Part shown: piece by piece, positions 20,845 to 33,300 of the stretch | Position numbering within the stretch: position 1 is the first letter of the stretch | Layout of the letters: every line of letters begins with the position of its first letter | Source: Chara braunii | Taxonomy: Eukaryota > Streptophyta > Charophyceae > Charales > Characeae | Direction: 5' to 3' | Length of the DNA: 42,438 bases | Assembly (NCBI GenBank): GCA_003427395.1 | Contig: BFEA01000447.1 | Location: 1,028,022-1,070,459, forward strand | Position numbers and translations under genes: made by a program | The notes under the pieces: model-generated | Seen by the model: only the letters and a program-made list of their open reading frames with translations | Databases searched by the model: none | What the model was told of the DNA's origin: nothing

Positions 20845-23800
20845 CCCTAAAAAAAAAAAAAAAAATTGAAAAAAATTGAGTGCATCACTAATTTGCACAT
20901 GGTGAATGGCGCACGCACACCGCACGGCGCATCGCAGAAATGCACCGCAAGTATGCCCTAAAGTTCCTAAACCCTTTCTTAAGTAGCCAAAACCTAAACT
21001 CATCCTACTCTCCAACCGTAAGCATAACCCTCGACCTGACACTACCGCCTTAATCTGAAAAGCAGGTTGTCAGAAATCATGATTTTTTCCCCCCTTCGAA
21101 TCGAACGTGTGTTCGCATACAACGCACATCCATTCTATTTGAATCCAATGTACGTACGTTCCATTCGGGGTAGCAGATGTCTGAGACACTGTTCTCTGGT
21201 TTTTGTAGAATGTCAAAATTTGCAACCGAAATTGAGGGAAAAAATGAAAAAGAGAATAGAAACACTCTTTTACTGCAGAGGCATTTGTTATTTTCTTGAT
21301 TTTTCTAGAGGTATTCTTTTTTCTTTTTTTTTTCTATGGGGAGGGCTGTGCTGCGCTCTCCCGCAGTGCAATACAGAGGCAACACTGGGCGATTTGAGTG
21401 AGCAAGCTTACCCGTTTGACCCCTCCATGGCCCGGGAAAAAATATACATATATCGTTGTGGCCCGGTGGGCCAAGGATCAGTTATTAAACTGATCTGAAC
21501 AGATACTACACTTGATCTTAGCCAAAAAAACGAGAAAGGCATGTTTTCTAGAATTTCGATTTTTTTTTTTAACTTAAAAAAGTATGGGGAAATAAAAAGG
21601 TGTACAGCTTCTGCCTGAGGGTCCTGTTGAGATTCGTGACCAAACTCGGGGAAAAAATAAAAACGAGTATCGGTACCGAGATCCCAAAAAGTTTTACTCT
21701 GTAATTCGTTACATAGCGTATATTTGTTGTATGCGAATACAGCGTACCAACGTAGACAACGTACATACATTTTTTGGGGGGTTAAGATGGTAGGTAGTTG
21801 TAACCCTAAACCGTAACCATAGACATAACTCGTCCAGATGCGAAGCAGTAGAGCCCTGAACATAAAACCTTGAGGCACATCCTGTATCTGAACCCAAAAC
21901 CTAGGCCCTGACTTGATTGAGCAAATTATGATCCGAAGCCTGGCAGTAATTGTAACCCTAATCTCTAATCTGAATCCGCACTCTAAACCCTAACCCTAAA
22001 TTGTAAGCGTTCCCTGCACAGCCAAAACCTAAACTCACCCCTCTCGAACCCTAACAGTAACCCCAGAACTCAGAAGCTTGATTGGTCAAATTATGACCCG
22101 AAACCTGGCAGTAATTGTAACCCTAATCTCTAATCCGAATCCGCACTCTAAACCCTAACCTTAAATTGTAAGCGTTCCCTGAACAGCCAAAACCTAAACT
22201 CACCCCACTCTCGGACCCTAACCGTAACCCCAGACCCTAACCTTTGACATAACCCTAGTTGTAACCCGAGTCACTAGCCTAAACCCTAACCTGAACCCGA
22301 ACTGAAAAAGTAACCCAAGATGTAACCCTAGTCGTAACCCTGAGCCCTAACACTATTAACTGCAATGATCCGACTCAATTCAGGCTTCCAATCACAATCA
22401 TGCAAGTCTCTGACCTCCACGCAACACTCTAACAACAAAGCACAAGAAAACCATCAGCCGAAACTTGAAGATATTATACCAAAATACAAAATTGCTGTAA
22501 GCCCCGAACTCTCAGCGGCTACCGCCACCCAAGCATCTCTCTCTCTCTCATGCATGTGCTCACTCACTCTCGCTCTCTGCTTCACTATCTCTCGGTTCCC
22601 TCTCCCTTACTTGGATCGCTCACTCTCACTCTCTGACTGCACTTTTTTTGGCACTCAACCCTAACAGCTATGGTGCCCTACTCCTCCTTCGCCAGTCCTA
22701 GCTATGGCACCTTAGTGCCCGGTTCCTCGTTGAGTATTCCCGACCAGTCACCTCGACTGTCGCACAAGCGCACAGCAGCACTTCCGCAACATGCGAATGA
22801 AAAGTGTGTCGCCCAGGCACAGCAGGTGCTTAAACCGCCAGTTCACAGCCCTAACCTTGTGGAGATTTCATCTCATTGCTTGTGGAAATTTCGGGGGCTT
22901 GGGGATTGGACCACAATGGCTGGCGGCGCCAGCCAAAAAAGAAAAGTGTGCCACTGGTGGTTCGGCACAGCTTGGTTTATGTAGCAGCCCAATTGACAAT
23001 GTTTATCGGCTCCAGACGGGTAACGGCCTCCCTGCCCTGTCGGCTGCAATTGCCGGGTTCGAGAAGTCTCCGGGCCTGCCTTAGATGCTCCTGCCGAAAT
23101 TGGACCAACCTGTTTTTCTGTCAGGTGCTAGGCCTACCAGACAACGACCTAACATGCCTGAATCAGCATTTCGGCCATTGGGCCTGTCGTGCATGGGTCC
23201 TGGGGACCAATTCACGCAGATGTGCATACATCAAACATCGTCTTCACACTCAATGGACACAGTTGCCACACACGAGACAAAGGTAGATAAGAATAGGACC
23301 AAGACCCGTCACTTATATTATCAAAAATTATGATTACAATGAGTTCACAGTTCCTTGAGTCAACGCGCTTCAGCGCAATACTAATCCCACATCAGATTCA
23401 TCAATGCCACCTTCGTCACTTGCTTCTAGCTCAGGTAAGTGTCCTCCATAACCAGACCTTGAAAGAACACTCTCTCTGTCTCAGTCCCTTCCTCTCACGA
23501 TGCATACACACTCTTCTCTCACGAGGATCTACTCTGAATGTCACTCATAGCTATTCTACACTAACCCTGCTAAGTCTACACTAATCTGCTGGGCAGCGAT
23601 GGCTGCTTCCCTCCAGCGCCCAGCCTTCTTCTTCCCTCAGCGCATCTCCTTTTTCCAGCGCTGCTTCTGCCTGACTAGCGCACAAGTGCACCAGCACTTC
23701 CACGCATTGAATGCCAGTGGAGATCTGCGTGGAATGAGGCTGGCAGCTCCTTAAGTAGTGCTGGCCTCTCCCCGTTGGGTCTGCATTGTCTCAATTCGGC

Positions 23801-26800
23801 CTGTCTTCTTGTCCCAGACCCTGCATTGCATGTGTCCCAGAGCATTCCCAATGAAAAGCAACTGCTGTGGAGGCCCTTTGACCTGGATACGAATTTTGAA
23901 GTCTGGATCTGGACTGCCCCCATGACTCGGACCAAAAACTGGGACATAACTGTTGACTTCCTTTTGAATAGTCACATCTAGACGAACAGACACAACTTCT
24001 CTTCTTTACACGAACAGGCACAGTGGCTGCTCGTACAGACACACCTTATTCATGACCTACACAACTGCTGGCGAACAGGTAAGTCTTTTGACAATGCCCT
24101 TTGCTTCAGGATGTGCCCGTTGGTTTGACAATGCCCTTTGCTTCAGGATGTGCCCGTTGGTAGAGAACTTGGACTCTTGACCTGCTTTTCACGTTTCTGA
24201 GCCCTGGCGAGATACCTTTTCAGGCTGCTTTACTTTTACATGGCCCACGTTGCTTAGTTACAAGGCCTGAGGCCTACATTGGGTGAAAAAGGCCCTTTCA
24301 GTCGGCTCAGCTCCTGTGCATGGGACTGGGATCCTTGGGACTCTGGGACTGGGACTCGGGACATGGGCAAGACGTGGAATCCTTTCGTAACTCTAATTGC
24401 ATACCTTAATTGTACACCAAAAACATAAACTGGCTGGACCATAGCCCTCAACTCTGACTTGAATAAACCCTAACACTGAACCTAAATAATCAATGGTACC
24501 TGTCTACCCAGAACCTGAACCTGGAACCAAAGCTTAAACTTGAATCCTAAACCCAAAACGAGAACCTAAAACCTAACCAAAACCTAAACCCAGCAAACGT
24601 ATGAATTGAGTAGATCTAAACCTGAAACCTAAACCCTAAATCTGAGCCCTAAACCCTGAAGACCGAAACCTAAACCTGCGACCGTAACCCAGATCTGAAC
24701 CTGAAACCTGAAACCGATATCTACAAACCTGAAACCCTAACCTTGGACAGTAAGTCTAGACCTGAAATTCCCAGCTCCGGAGACCCTGGTGCTGATTGAG
24801 GGTTATCTCATTTTCATGCTTATAGGATCATCAGGATGCCAAAGCTGTCTTTTGAGGGCTGAAGAGATTGCAGATACTACCGTCTTCGCCCGAATAGAAT
24901 GCCCGGTCATTATTGCTGCATCTGGACCGAAAGTTGTGCCGAATACAGCTATAATGCCTGGGTGTTCTATTCGGGTGAAGATGTTAGCGAAAAACTAACT
25001 GCCAAACCCTAAACCAGTTGCATCTTTCAGCAAAACCAAAGGTTAAACCACTACTGTCTTCACCCGCATAGAACGCCTGGACATTATAGCCGTATTTAGG
25101 GCAATTTGCTGTCCAGATGCAGCGATAATTACCGGGCATTCTATTTGGGTGAAGACGGTAGTACCTTTCTTTGGAAAATAGTGGGCCTCCGACCTTTTCA
25201 GGAGGCCGAAACGAAACGACGGCCTCCAATCAGATTTATCAACGGCAGCTGTTGTCGGGCCTGGCCTCCTAAAAGTTTGGGAATAGGCTAAAAGTTGCCA
25301 AAACGAAACGCCAAAGGTACTAGTGGTTTAAGTTACAAAGTGTGAAGCTGCTAACCATTGGAAGCAGTGCATTCCGTAGCAGGGAAACCTCCAACCTCCA
25401 GTTGTTCATGCTCAGTGACAAGCACCAACTTCTTTGTATAGTAATCATCTCTGGGATCTCCCGATGTTGTCCAGGAAACTTTCCAGCCTCTAGCGTCCAT
25501 CTAGAAAAAATGTGTGTTTGGGCTGTTTCGGCCATGGCTAATGTATAAATTTCCTGGCTGTGTGTGTGTGTGTGTGTTTCTTTTTTAAACTAACCTATAT
25601 TCTTCTCTCAATATGCCTCCCACTACCTACCTACCTACCTACCTAGGCTGAAATGATATACTCGTCATCTATGGACCACAAACCAGCTACACTAAGGGTT
25701 ATGGGTTGAACCTGGGTTATGGATTGAACCTATCTCCTCAGGGTTGAGCCTGTCCCCTCAGGGTTGAGCGTAACTCCCAGCGACGGGTGGAAGGGACAAT
25801 GGCATTCCCCGCCAACCAACTAGGAGCGGCAAGCTGACTATCTCAGCTGGTGAACGAGCAGTGTGCCTCAGGGGCCCGTGGGATTTCCCTGTCCAAAATG
25901 GAAGGCTGAGGAATCAAACCCACGGCCTCCTGAATGCAGCTTTCGTGCTCTACCAACTGAGCTAGGCTGCTAGCCCTGGCTGTGTTTGCTCTTTTTTTGT
26001 AGTAATTGTTGTATGGACTTCTTTTGCCATTTCTGCTCCTGCGCGTATTACCTTTGATTGGGCTTGTTCATTCATCTTCATTCTCCTGCATTTCATTAAC
26101 CTTCATTCATTTGCATGTACCTTCAGTTACTTTTGTTCATCTTTATTCTTTCATCTTCGTTCATTGTCCTTCATCATGATTCATCTTCATTAATCTTTTT
26201 CCATGTTTGTCCCTAACCATTGTCACAATATGCAGTGACTCCCGGGTGTCAAGGCGAGCTGAGGAAATACTGAAGAAACGGGGAGGGAATGTCAACCTGG
26301 AGAATGTGGAGCTCATACGTCAGCTTTTGTCGATGTTTCAAGGTTTGTGTGCGTGCTTCTACTTGCATTGGTCTGGTTGCAATGGTCATCTAATTCAAGA
26401 AGGATACTGTGTGATATAGCCTGTTTAACAGGAATCCAACTGATAGATCTGAATGTGATTGTGTGTGTGCGTGCGTGTGTCTGTGGCATGCTGGGGCCTC
26501 CCACACTGGAAACAGAGAGGCCCAGACATCGTTTCAGGCAGGCCCTATTCACTTGCCGTTTTCAGGGCTTGGGATCAGCCGAGAGGCCCTTGGGCATTGT
26601 GAGGGGCCCTGGGTGAGAGAGTTTCAGGCAGGCGTGTGAACATTTTGTCAGCTCTGAGTTCAACTTATTAATTTCATCTATCTATTTATTTATTATTCAG
26701 TTCGGTCTGCATGTTGTCCTGGTCTAGATTGTGTCGTTTCAGTAGATTTGTCCAAACAGGCAGTGGTTCCTAGATGGGAAGCCGGACCTGTTTTCTTACT

Positions 26801-27336
26801 CGTACTTCATTCTTTACAATGATGAATGAATAATGAGTACTTTCTCACCCTGTGAAATTGTCCTACGTGTATTTAGGACTGTGTGAGCAACTGCTAGGTA
26901 CTATATAAACGTCTTATGTGCTTACCTACTGGTTCGTCCGGTTCGCACCTCTTATCATACAATTTCACGATTTGGCAGAGCCCGTCTGTTTGCAACTGGT
27001 CATGCATTCGTCTTCAGTGACCAGGTCAGCTTTTCAGTCCTGGTTCTGCTGCTGATTCAGCAAGGTTGAACCTCGGCATCTGCAGGGACCCAGGCAATGT
27101 GTTCTTCCTCACTCATGCATTTCCACCAGGCTACTGTGGTGGTGACTGAGCAGCCTAATGGTGGAGTAGAACCGTGCTGAGTAGAGGCAGGTGGAGGCGA
27201 GAGGTAGCCAAATCCACTCACCTGGTGCCATAGCTTGGAGGTCCACCGCTGGCTGTAGCCAGTCTTCTTCTTCAGGGTACCTGCAGTGCATCAGCGGCTG
27301 AAGGCTTTAGGTTTCACCAGTCAGCATCTGTGTGTT

Positions 27337-27393
<57 letters not shown>

Positions 27394-30300
27394 TACACAC
27401 AAGTATATATCTGCATACACAAGTAGAGGGAGAGGTGGGGGTACACTTATCCATGCTTGGTTAAGAATGTCTATTGTCATTTTGTGGGTGAGGAAATGGT
27501 GGGGGCGTGGGCGGGGAAGATCCTGATTTGCTAGTCTAGCTGTAGATATGGCATCTTTTTAATGCTGGATTACATCAATGTGTGAGGCATAAGAAACCAA
27601 TGGGCCCCTTTTTGACCCTGCAAGCAGCACAGTCAGCCGCCCTAAGTGAAGGCAGGCCCGACCAAGGCCAGACGGCCTCTTTTCTCGGCTACCCCGCTAC
27701 TGGGGAAAATTCAGGCAGTTGCGCAGCGCCAGTTGGTTGAAAGCGCGCAGCCCCTGGCTGCTTTTAGGAAATGCATCTGAGGCAGGCCCTGGGCGAGATA
27801 CAGAAGATGAACCCAACACAGGCTGCCGACAGTTGGGCACGAGTAATTGCCACAGGCCCTGGGCCTGATTCATTGGACTGGGGCTCAGCCTCCCGGGGCC
27901 TACCGGAAGCTTCTGGGCCGGGGCCCGGTGCAGCCAGGTTGCACGCAGCAGGCAGGCCACTTCCATTTANAGCTTCTGGGCCGGGGCCCGGTGCAGCCAG
28001 GTTGCACGCAGCAGGCAGGCCACTTCCATTTAGGAAAGTGCCTGCCCCCGCATTTGGCATTTGGGCACTGGCTGCATGCTGCGCAAACGCTGCTGCGCTA
28101 AAGGTTGGCCAGGCTCACGTGCTCATGGGCGAGCAGGGAGAGGCAGTCAGCCATAGCCGAGGTGCGCTGCATAGCTGGATGGGGCGCATGGTGGTCCTTG
28201 GGTGCATGTGGCATCTGTGAGTGGGGGATCGAGGTTGTGAGTGATACGAGAGACATACCTGGTGCTGAGTGGCACGTATGAGCTTTTGCTGTACTTATTT
28301 GGTGGAACTCGTGTTGCAGTTCTGCTTGTGGTTCGAGGTCACGACTATCTGGTCTCATGTGTATGATGCTGCTTGGTTTCTGAAGTTCGCTATCACTCAT
28401 TTTCCTTGCAATTTGGTATCAGAGCTGTGGTAAGGTGCGCTAATCTGGCGCTTGACTTCTGCCTATGCGGTACATGCATGCGGTCTACTAGGCGAGCGGC
28501 CGTAGGGAGTGTATAGTGAGGAGGGCGAAGGCAAGCAGGGCTACCCAGGAGGTGAGGGGTATCGCCATGAAGGCTACGTGGTGAATGATGGTTGTTCGCA
28601 GTGTGATGAGAACTATCTGATGTGCGATTGATAATGAGGTGGAACGGCGGTGTAATGATGGTTGTGCCGAAGGAGCGATTGGTCATCACAGTCGGCTTCA
28701 GGTCATCCGGTTAGAATATCTGTGGTTGGGGGCAGCTATTTTGAGGTACGTTGCACCTAACCTTATCTTCCCTCTTCGACACTTCTTACCGTGAGGATGT
28801 GTTCTGTCTTGAGAGTCCTCTCATGTGAGGAGTCGACATTGTTCACGTGGAGCATCTGGAAGGAGAGGGCAGAGCTATCTGAAGGGCCCTAGACGAAGCA
28901 CTGGGTCACGGTCACCATGCCAACCCACTGGGAGTAGAGCACGCATGCTTTGCTGCTTTGTCCTTTGTCTGCCTGCTGCGCTGAGGTTATGAGGGGCAGG
29001 CCAGCCCTACAGGGGAGACGAGTACCGGGCGTCTATAAATAAGCACCGGAGGGGTTACCTTCCATTGGCTGTGATCGTCTTCCTGTCTGCGACGTTAAAT
29101 AATTCCTGAGGACTTCGGGGGCCGTCCTCAAACGCCTCTTGATCAGCCAATCGGTCAGTGTAAGGCTCACTGCACGCGAGGGTAAACATTGTGCAGGGCT
29201 GGCCAGCTCAGCATAGACTCGGTGGAGATGGGCGGGGCGTGTGCACACCTTTAGACACACACGCTGTTCTGGATTGGTCAGGGACGCTGACGTCAAGAGA
29301 CCATCAAGAAGAACTAAGGGAGGGGTAGATTCCAGGTGATAAGTTTGTGTTTAATTCCACTCTCGAAATATCCACACAGACGATTCTATTTTTATTCTTG
29401 ATTAGTTTGATGGACTGCCATTGACATCTGACAGACAGCATTAGGTAGATCTGCTCTCTGTTCGTGGACTAATTAAGTAAAAAGAGTTTCGTTTGTAGGA
29501 ATCTGGACTTACCTGTTGTACCCAAATGTATAGACTCTGACGTAGCCACCAATTATTTATTTAATTATTTTGAAGTGGTGCGTGCATTATGCTGCGGTAG
29601 GCATCGTGTGTGACCTAGTGCAGATTGTGCGCAGTTCAGTAGCTTATGAGCGACAGGGAGGAAACTAGAGAGGACGACAGGATCCTGCGATCAGCAAGGC
29701 GCCCGATAGCCCACTTGGCATTAGGACCAGAGGGCGACAAATTCTTGTTTCGCAAGCAGAGAGAGAGACAGCAACAACAGCAAAGAGCTAGGGCCGCAGA
29801 GGCAAGCAGGGTATTCGCAAGCGAGGCCGCTACTTCAACAGCCATGGGAACTGCTCCGCAGCAGAGCTATGAGGCTAGTAGTTCAGGAACTGTAGGGTCA
29901 ACGGTCGCACAAACCCTGAGTCAGTCCGATGGCGTCATGGCAAGCCAACCGTTAGTATTGACCCCCGAAGAGGTTGCCATACAACAAGCAGATGCTAAGG
30001 AGGCACAACTACAAAAGGCTTTAGGAGAAAAAAAGGCAGAAAAGAAAAGAATGATCAGGAGAAGAGCAAGGATGCAGCGGCGACAAGCGGACATTAGTGA
30101 GTTAGAGGAGATGGACCTGACAAACGTGGATGATGATGTGAGGACCCTGAGGACGGTCTTGCTAGATGTAGTAGAAATGCAGGATCACCAAATGGCGCTC
30201 TAACAGGACATCCAGCAGAGCCTGGCCGTGCTGGTCGGGCGAGCGCAGGCGGCACCATCACCATCAGGGCCTGGTGCCTGGCCTGTGGTACAACCTCCTC

Positions 30301-33300
30301 CTTCGGTTCCACCGGTGATTGGGGTATCCCCATTTGTAATCCCTCCAGCATCGGTCCAAGCCGTTTCCCTAGGTATGCCATTGACAGGAGGGTTCTCAGC
30401 AGGTCCTAGTGTACAAATTCTTGTTAAGTTAGTGTATTCCCAACCTCTGTCGCAGGTTGTCGTAACTGGGCAGCCTGCTGTCTCGCAGCCAGCACAACCG
30501 CTGGGCACACAGCCCCAACAGCAGTTAGTGCGGCAGCCTGCGCCCTAGGGTCTACAACTTGGAGTGGGGCAGGTACCGGGACAAGGCCAGTGGGTTCCAA
30601 AGATGGCCATTGCCTCACCCAAACCCTTTTCAGGGGACAAGAGGGGCGAAGACCTCGACACATGGTTGAGGTTAGTGCCAATTTACGTTAAGTGCAAGTT
30701 GACCTTGCCACACGAGGAAGTGCTTGTGGCTGCCTCCTATCTTGAGGAGAGCGCAACTGCAGGGATATGGACACGACTTCCACGCTTGGGCAGTCAACCA
30801 GAAACTGGAGGACTTCCTCAAGATGGTGGAAGATAGGTGGCATGATCCTCAGGAGGCCCAAAAGGCCACTGATGCAATCCTGACTTTGAGCAACAGACCG
30901 CTCAAGTCAGTGAGGGATGCCACCGGCGCTGTAGAGTGTTTGATCTGTGTTCCTGGAGAACGCTATGACCCCCAAGTCTTACTGACAACTTACCTGAGGT
31001 GTCATCCCATGCCACTCAGGAACTAGTTGGCAGGAGAGGCTACATCAATGTGCACAACTTTCCTTCGTTTAGCAAGAAAGCCCTAGACGTGGATGCAAAG
31101 ATAGGGCACGAACACCAACCCACTACGGATGGAAGGAAAAAAACATTGCCTCCCAACTGGAAGGCGAAGGGTCGCATAATTTTTGTCAACAATGATGGAT
31201 CCACCATCGAGTTGGATGACGACTTCCATGAGGGAGTAGGTGCAGAGGCGGGCAACGTGGAGGCTTCAGGGGGTGGAGCAGTCGCTGCCTTAGTTAAAAA
31301 AGGCAAGGCGACTGGTAGATGCCGTGGAGGCTCCCGGTCTAGGAGTCAAGTAGACCCCAATGCTCCTCCATGGGAGAAAGCGGGTCTCACCGAGGACGAG
31401 TGGAGAGATCGGTATACTCGGCAGTCTTGTATCCGTTGTGGCCAATATGGCCATAATCAGTTCAAGTGCTGTAACAAAAAGGTGACCGAAAAGATCCCGC
31501 CTACAATATGGCAGGCGATGGGATCCTCCGCTTTCGTGGGTAGCAATGTTGTTAGTAGTTTTGGAACTTCTTCGGGAAACACGTCGGGCCAGTAGGAATG
31601 GTAGCTGTTCTTGCTAGGGTCGAGGTGGTGGACATGCTTTCACCATCTCGAGAGATGGCCCAAGCTACTGACTCCAGTACCGTCCCGCAAACACATTCGG
31701 ACCCAACGATCCTCTGTTCGTTGAATGTGTTTGAGTCCTTAGAGGAGCTAGAGGAGGAGTGGTCTAGATCAGACCCGCTAGCTTCTTGGACGGCTATGGC
31801 TAAAGCCTGTAAGGGTGAGTTATTCATCGTGAGTGCATTGAGCGGTAGTCATCGGCGACCGCAAGGGCGGGGCCTTTTATGAAACCTTCTTGACGGGGAA
31901 CTTTATTCGTTGGGAGTGCGTTGAGAGGCTGCGCTTACAGGGGCAAGTGCAGCGCCTGAGTCGCCCTGTGGAGTCGTGCCAACAAACAACGCATGGTAGT
32001 CAACAACTACCTTAAGGACATTGAGTGCTATTTCCCGTACGCGGGAGGGGAATTGAGATATCGCATCTCGTTCCTAGTCAGCGATGATCTCCCAATGGAC
32101 ATCCTGTTAGGTATGTACTATCTTTCGGTTGCACATCCCCAGTTTGACTTGGACCGAAAAGTGGTCAAACACACTTTGCTCGGAGGTGAGACCGCCAGAT
32201 TACGTAAGTTTAAGGCTAGTAGTCTGACCGAGTCCTACGGATGCATGTGTGCGGCCGCATTCTACAATTATTATAAGCAAAATCCGGAGGAGGGTATGTA
32301 CTTAGTTTATCTCTCTGCAGCAGGCGAGCCGGTGAAAATGCCGCCGGAGATAGAGGGAGTAGTTGCTAAATACCCTGATCTTTTCGAAGAGCCAAAAGGA
32401 GTTGTTGAGAGGGAGGTCGTCCACGCGGTATAGATTATCCCAGGGTCTAGCATTCCGAAGGGTAGGATCTATCGGATGTTTCCAGGCGAGCTTGATGAGC
32501 TTCGCCGACAGCTCAAGGAACTCGTAGAGAAGGGTTGGATCCGGCCTAGTGTCTCCCCTTACGGGTCTCCAGTCTTATTTGTACCGAAGAAGGGGTGTAC
32601 CTTGAGGATGTGCATTGACTATAGGGGCCTCAATGCCATCACTGTCAAGAACAGAGAGCCCCTACCACGCATCGATGACTTGTTGGACCGAGTGCAAGGG
32701 TGCCGGTACTTCCGTAAGATAGATCTGAATTTCGGGTACCATCAGATTGCAATATGGCCAGAGGATCAACACAAAACCGCTTTTCAGACCAGGTACGGTC
32801 TGTACGAGTTTGTGGTGATGCCTTTCGGCCTTTGCAATGCTCCTGGCACCTTTCAGCATGCCATGAACCGGATCTTTCATGACTACTTAGACAAGTCTAT
32901 CATCGTGTACCTCGATGAAATACTTATCCTTAGTAGGACTGTCGAGGAGCACGTTGGTCACTTAGACAAAGTTCTTAGTCTTCTACGACAGCACCAGTTC
33001 AAGGTCAATGGGGAGAAACGCGAGTTTGGCCGCACCCAGGTCTTGTACCCGGGTCATGAGATTTCCGCGGAGGGATTGAAGCCCAATGACACGAAGGGGC
33101 CAGCATTCGTGACTGGCCGCGTCCTCAGTTTGTGACTGAGATGAGATCCTTCCTAGGGATGACCGGCTACTGCCACAATTTGTTAAGAAGTATAGCGTAG
33201 TGGCCGCCCCTTTGACGTACTTGACCCACCTTGACACCCCAAGGGAGTGGACAGACAGGTGTGAAGCTGCTTTCAGACATCTGAAGCATGCTCTGACATC

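Noticed and set aside
27764-28220. Open frames with repeated GPGPGAARLHAAGRP-type peptides in both LTRs
   Set aside because: They span the N-joined duplication inside the LTRs and are not conserved proteins.
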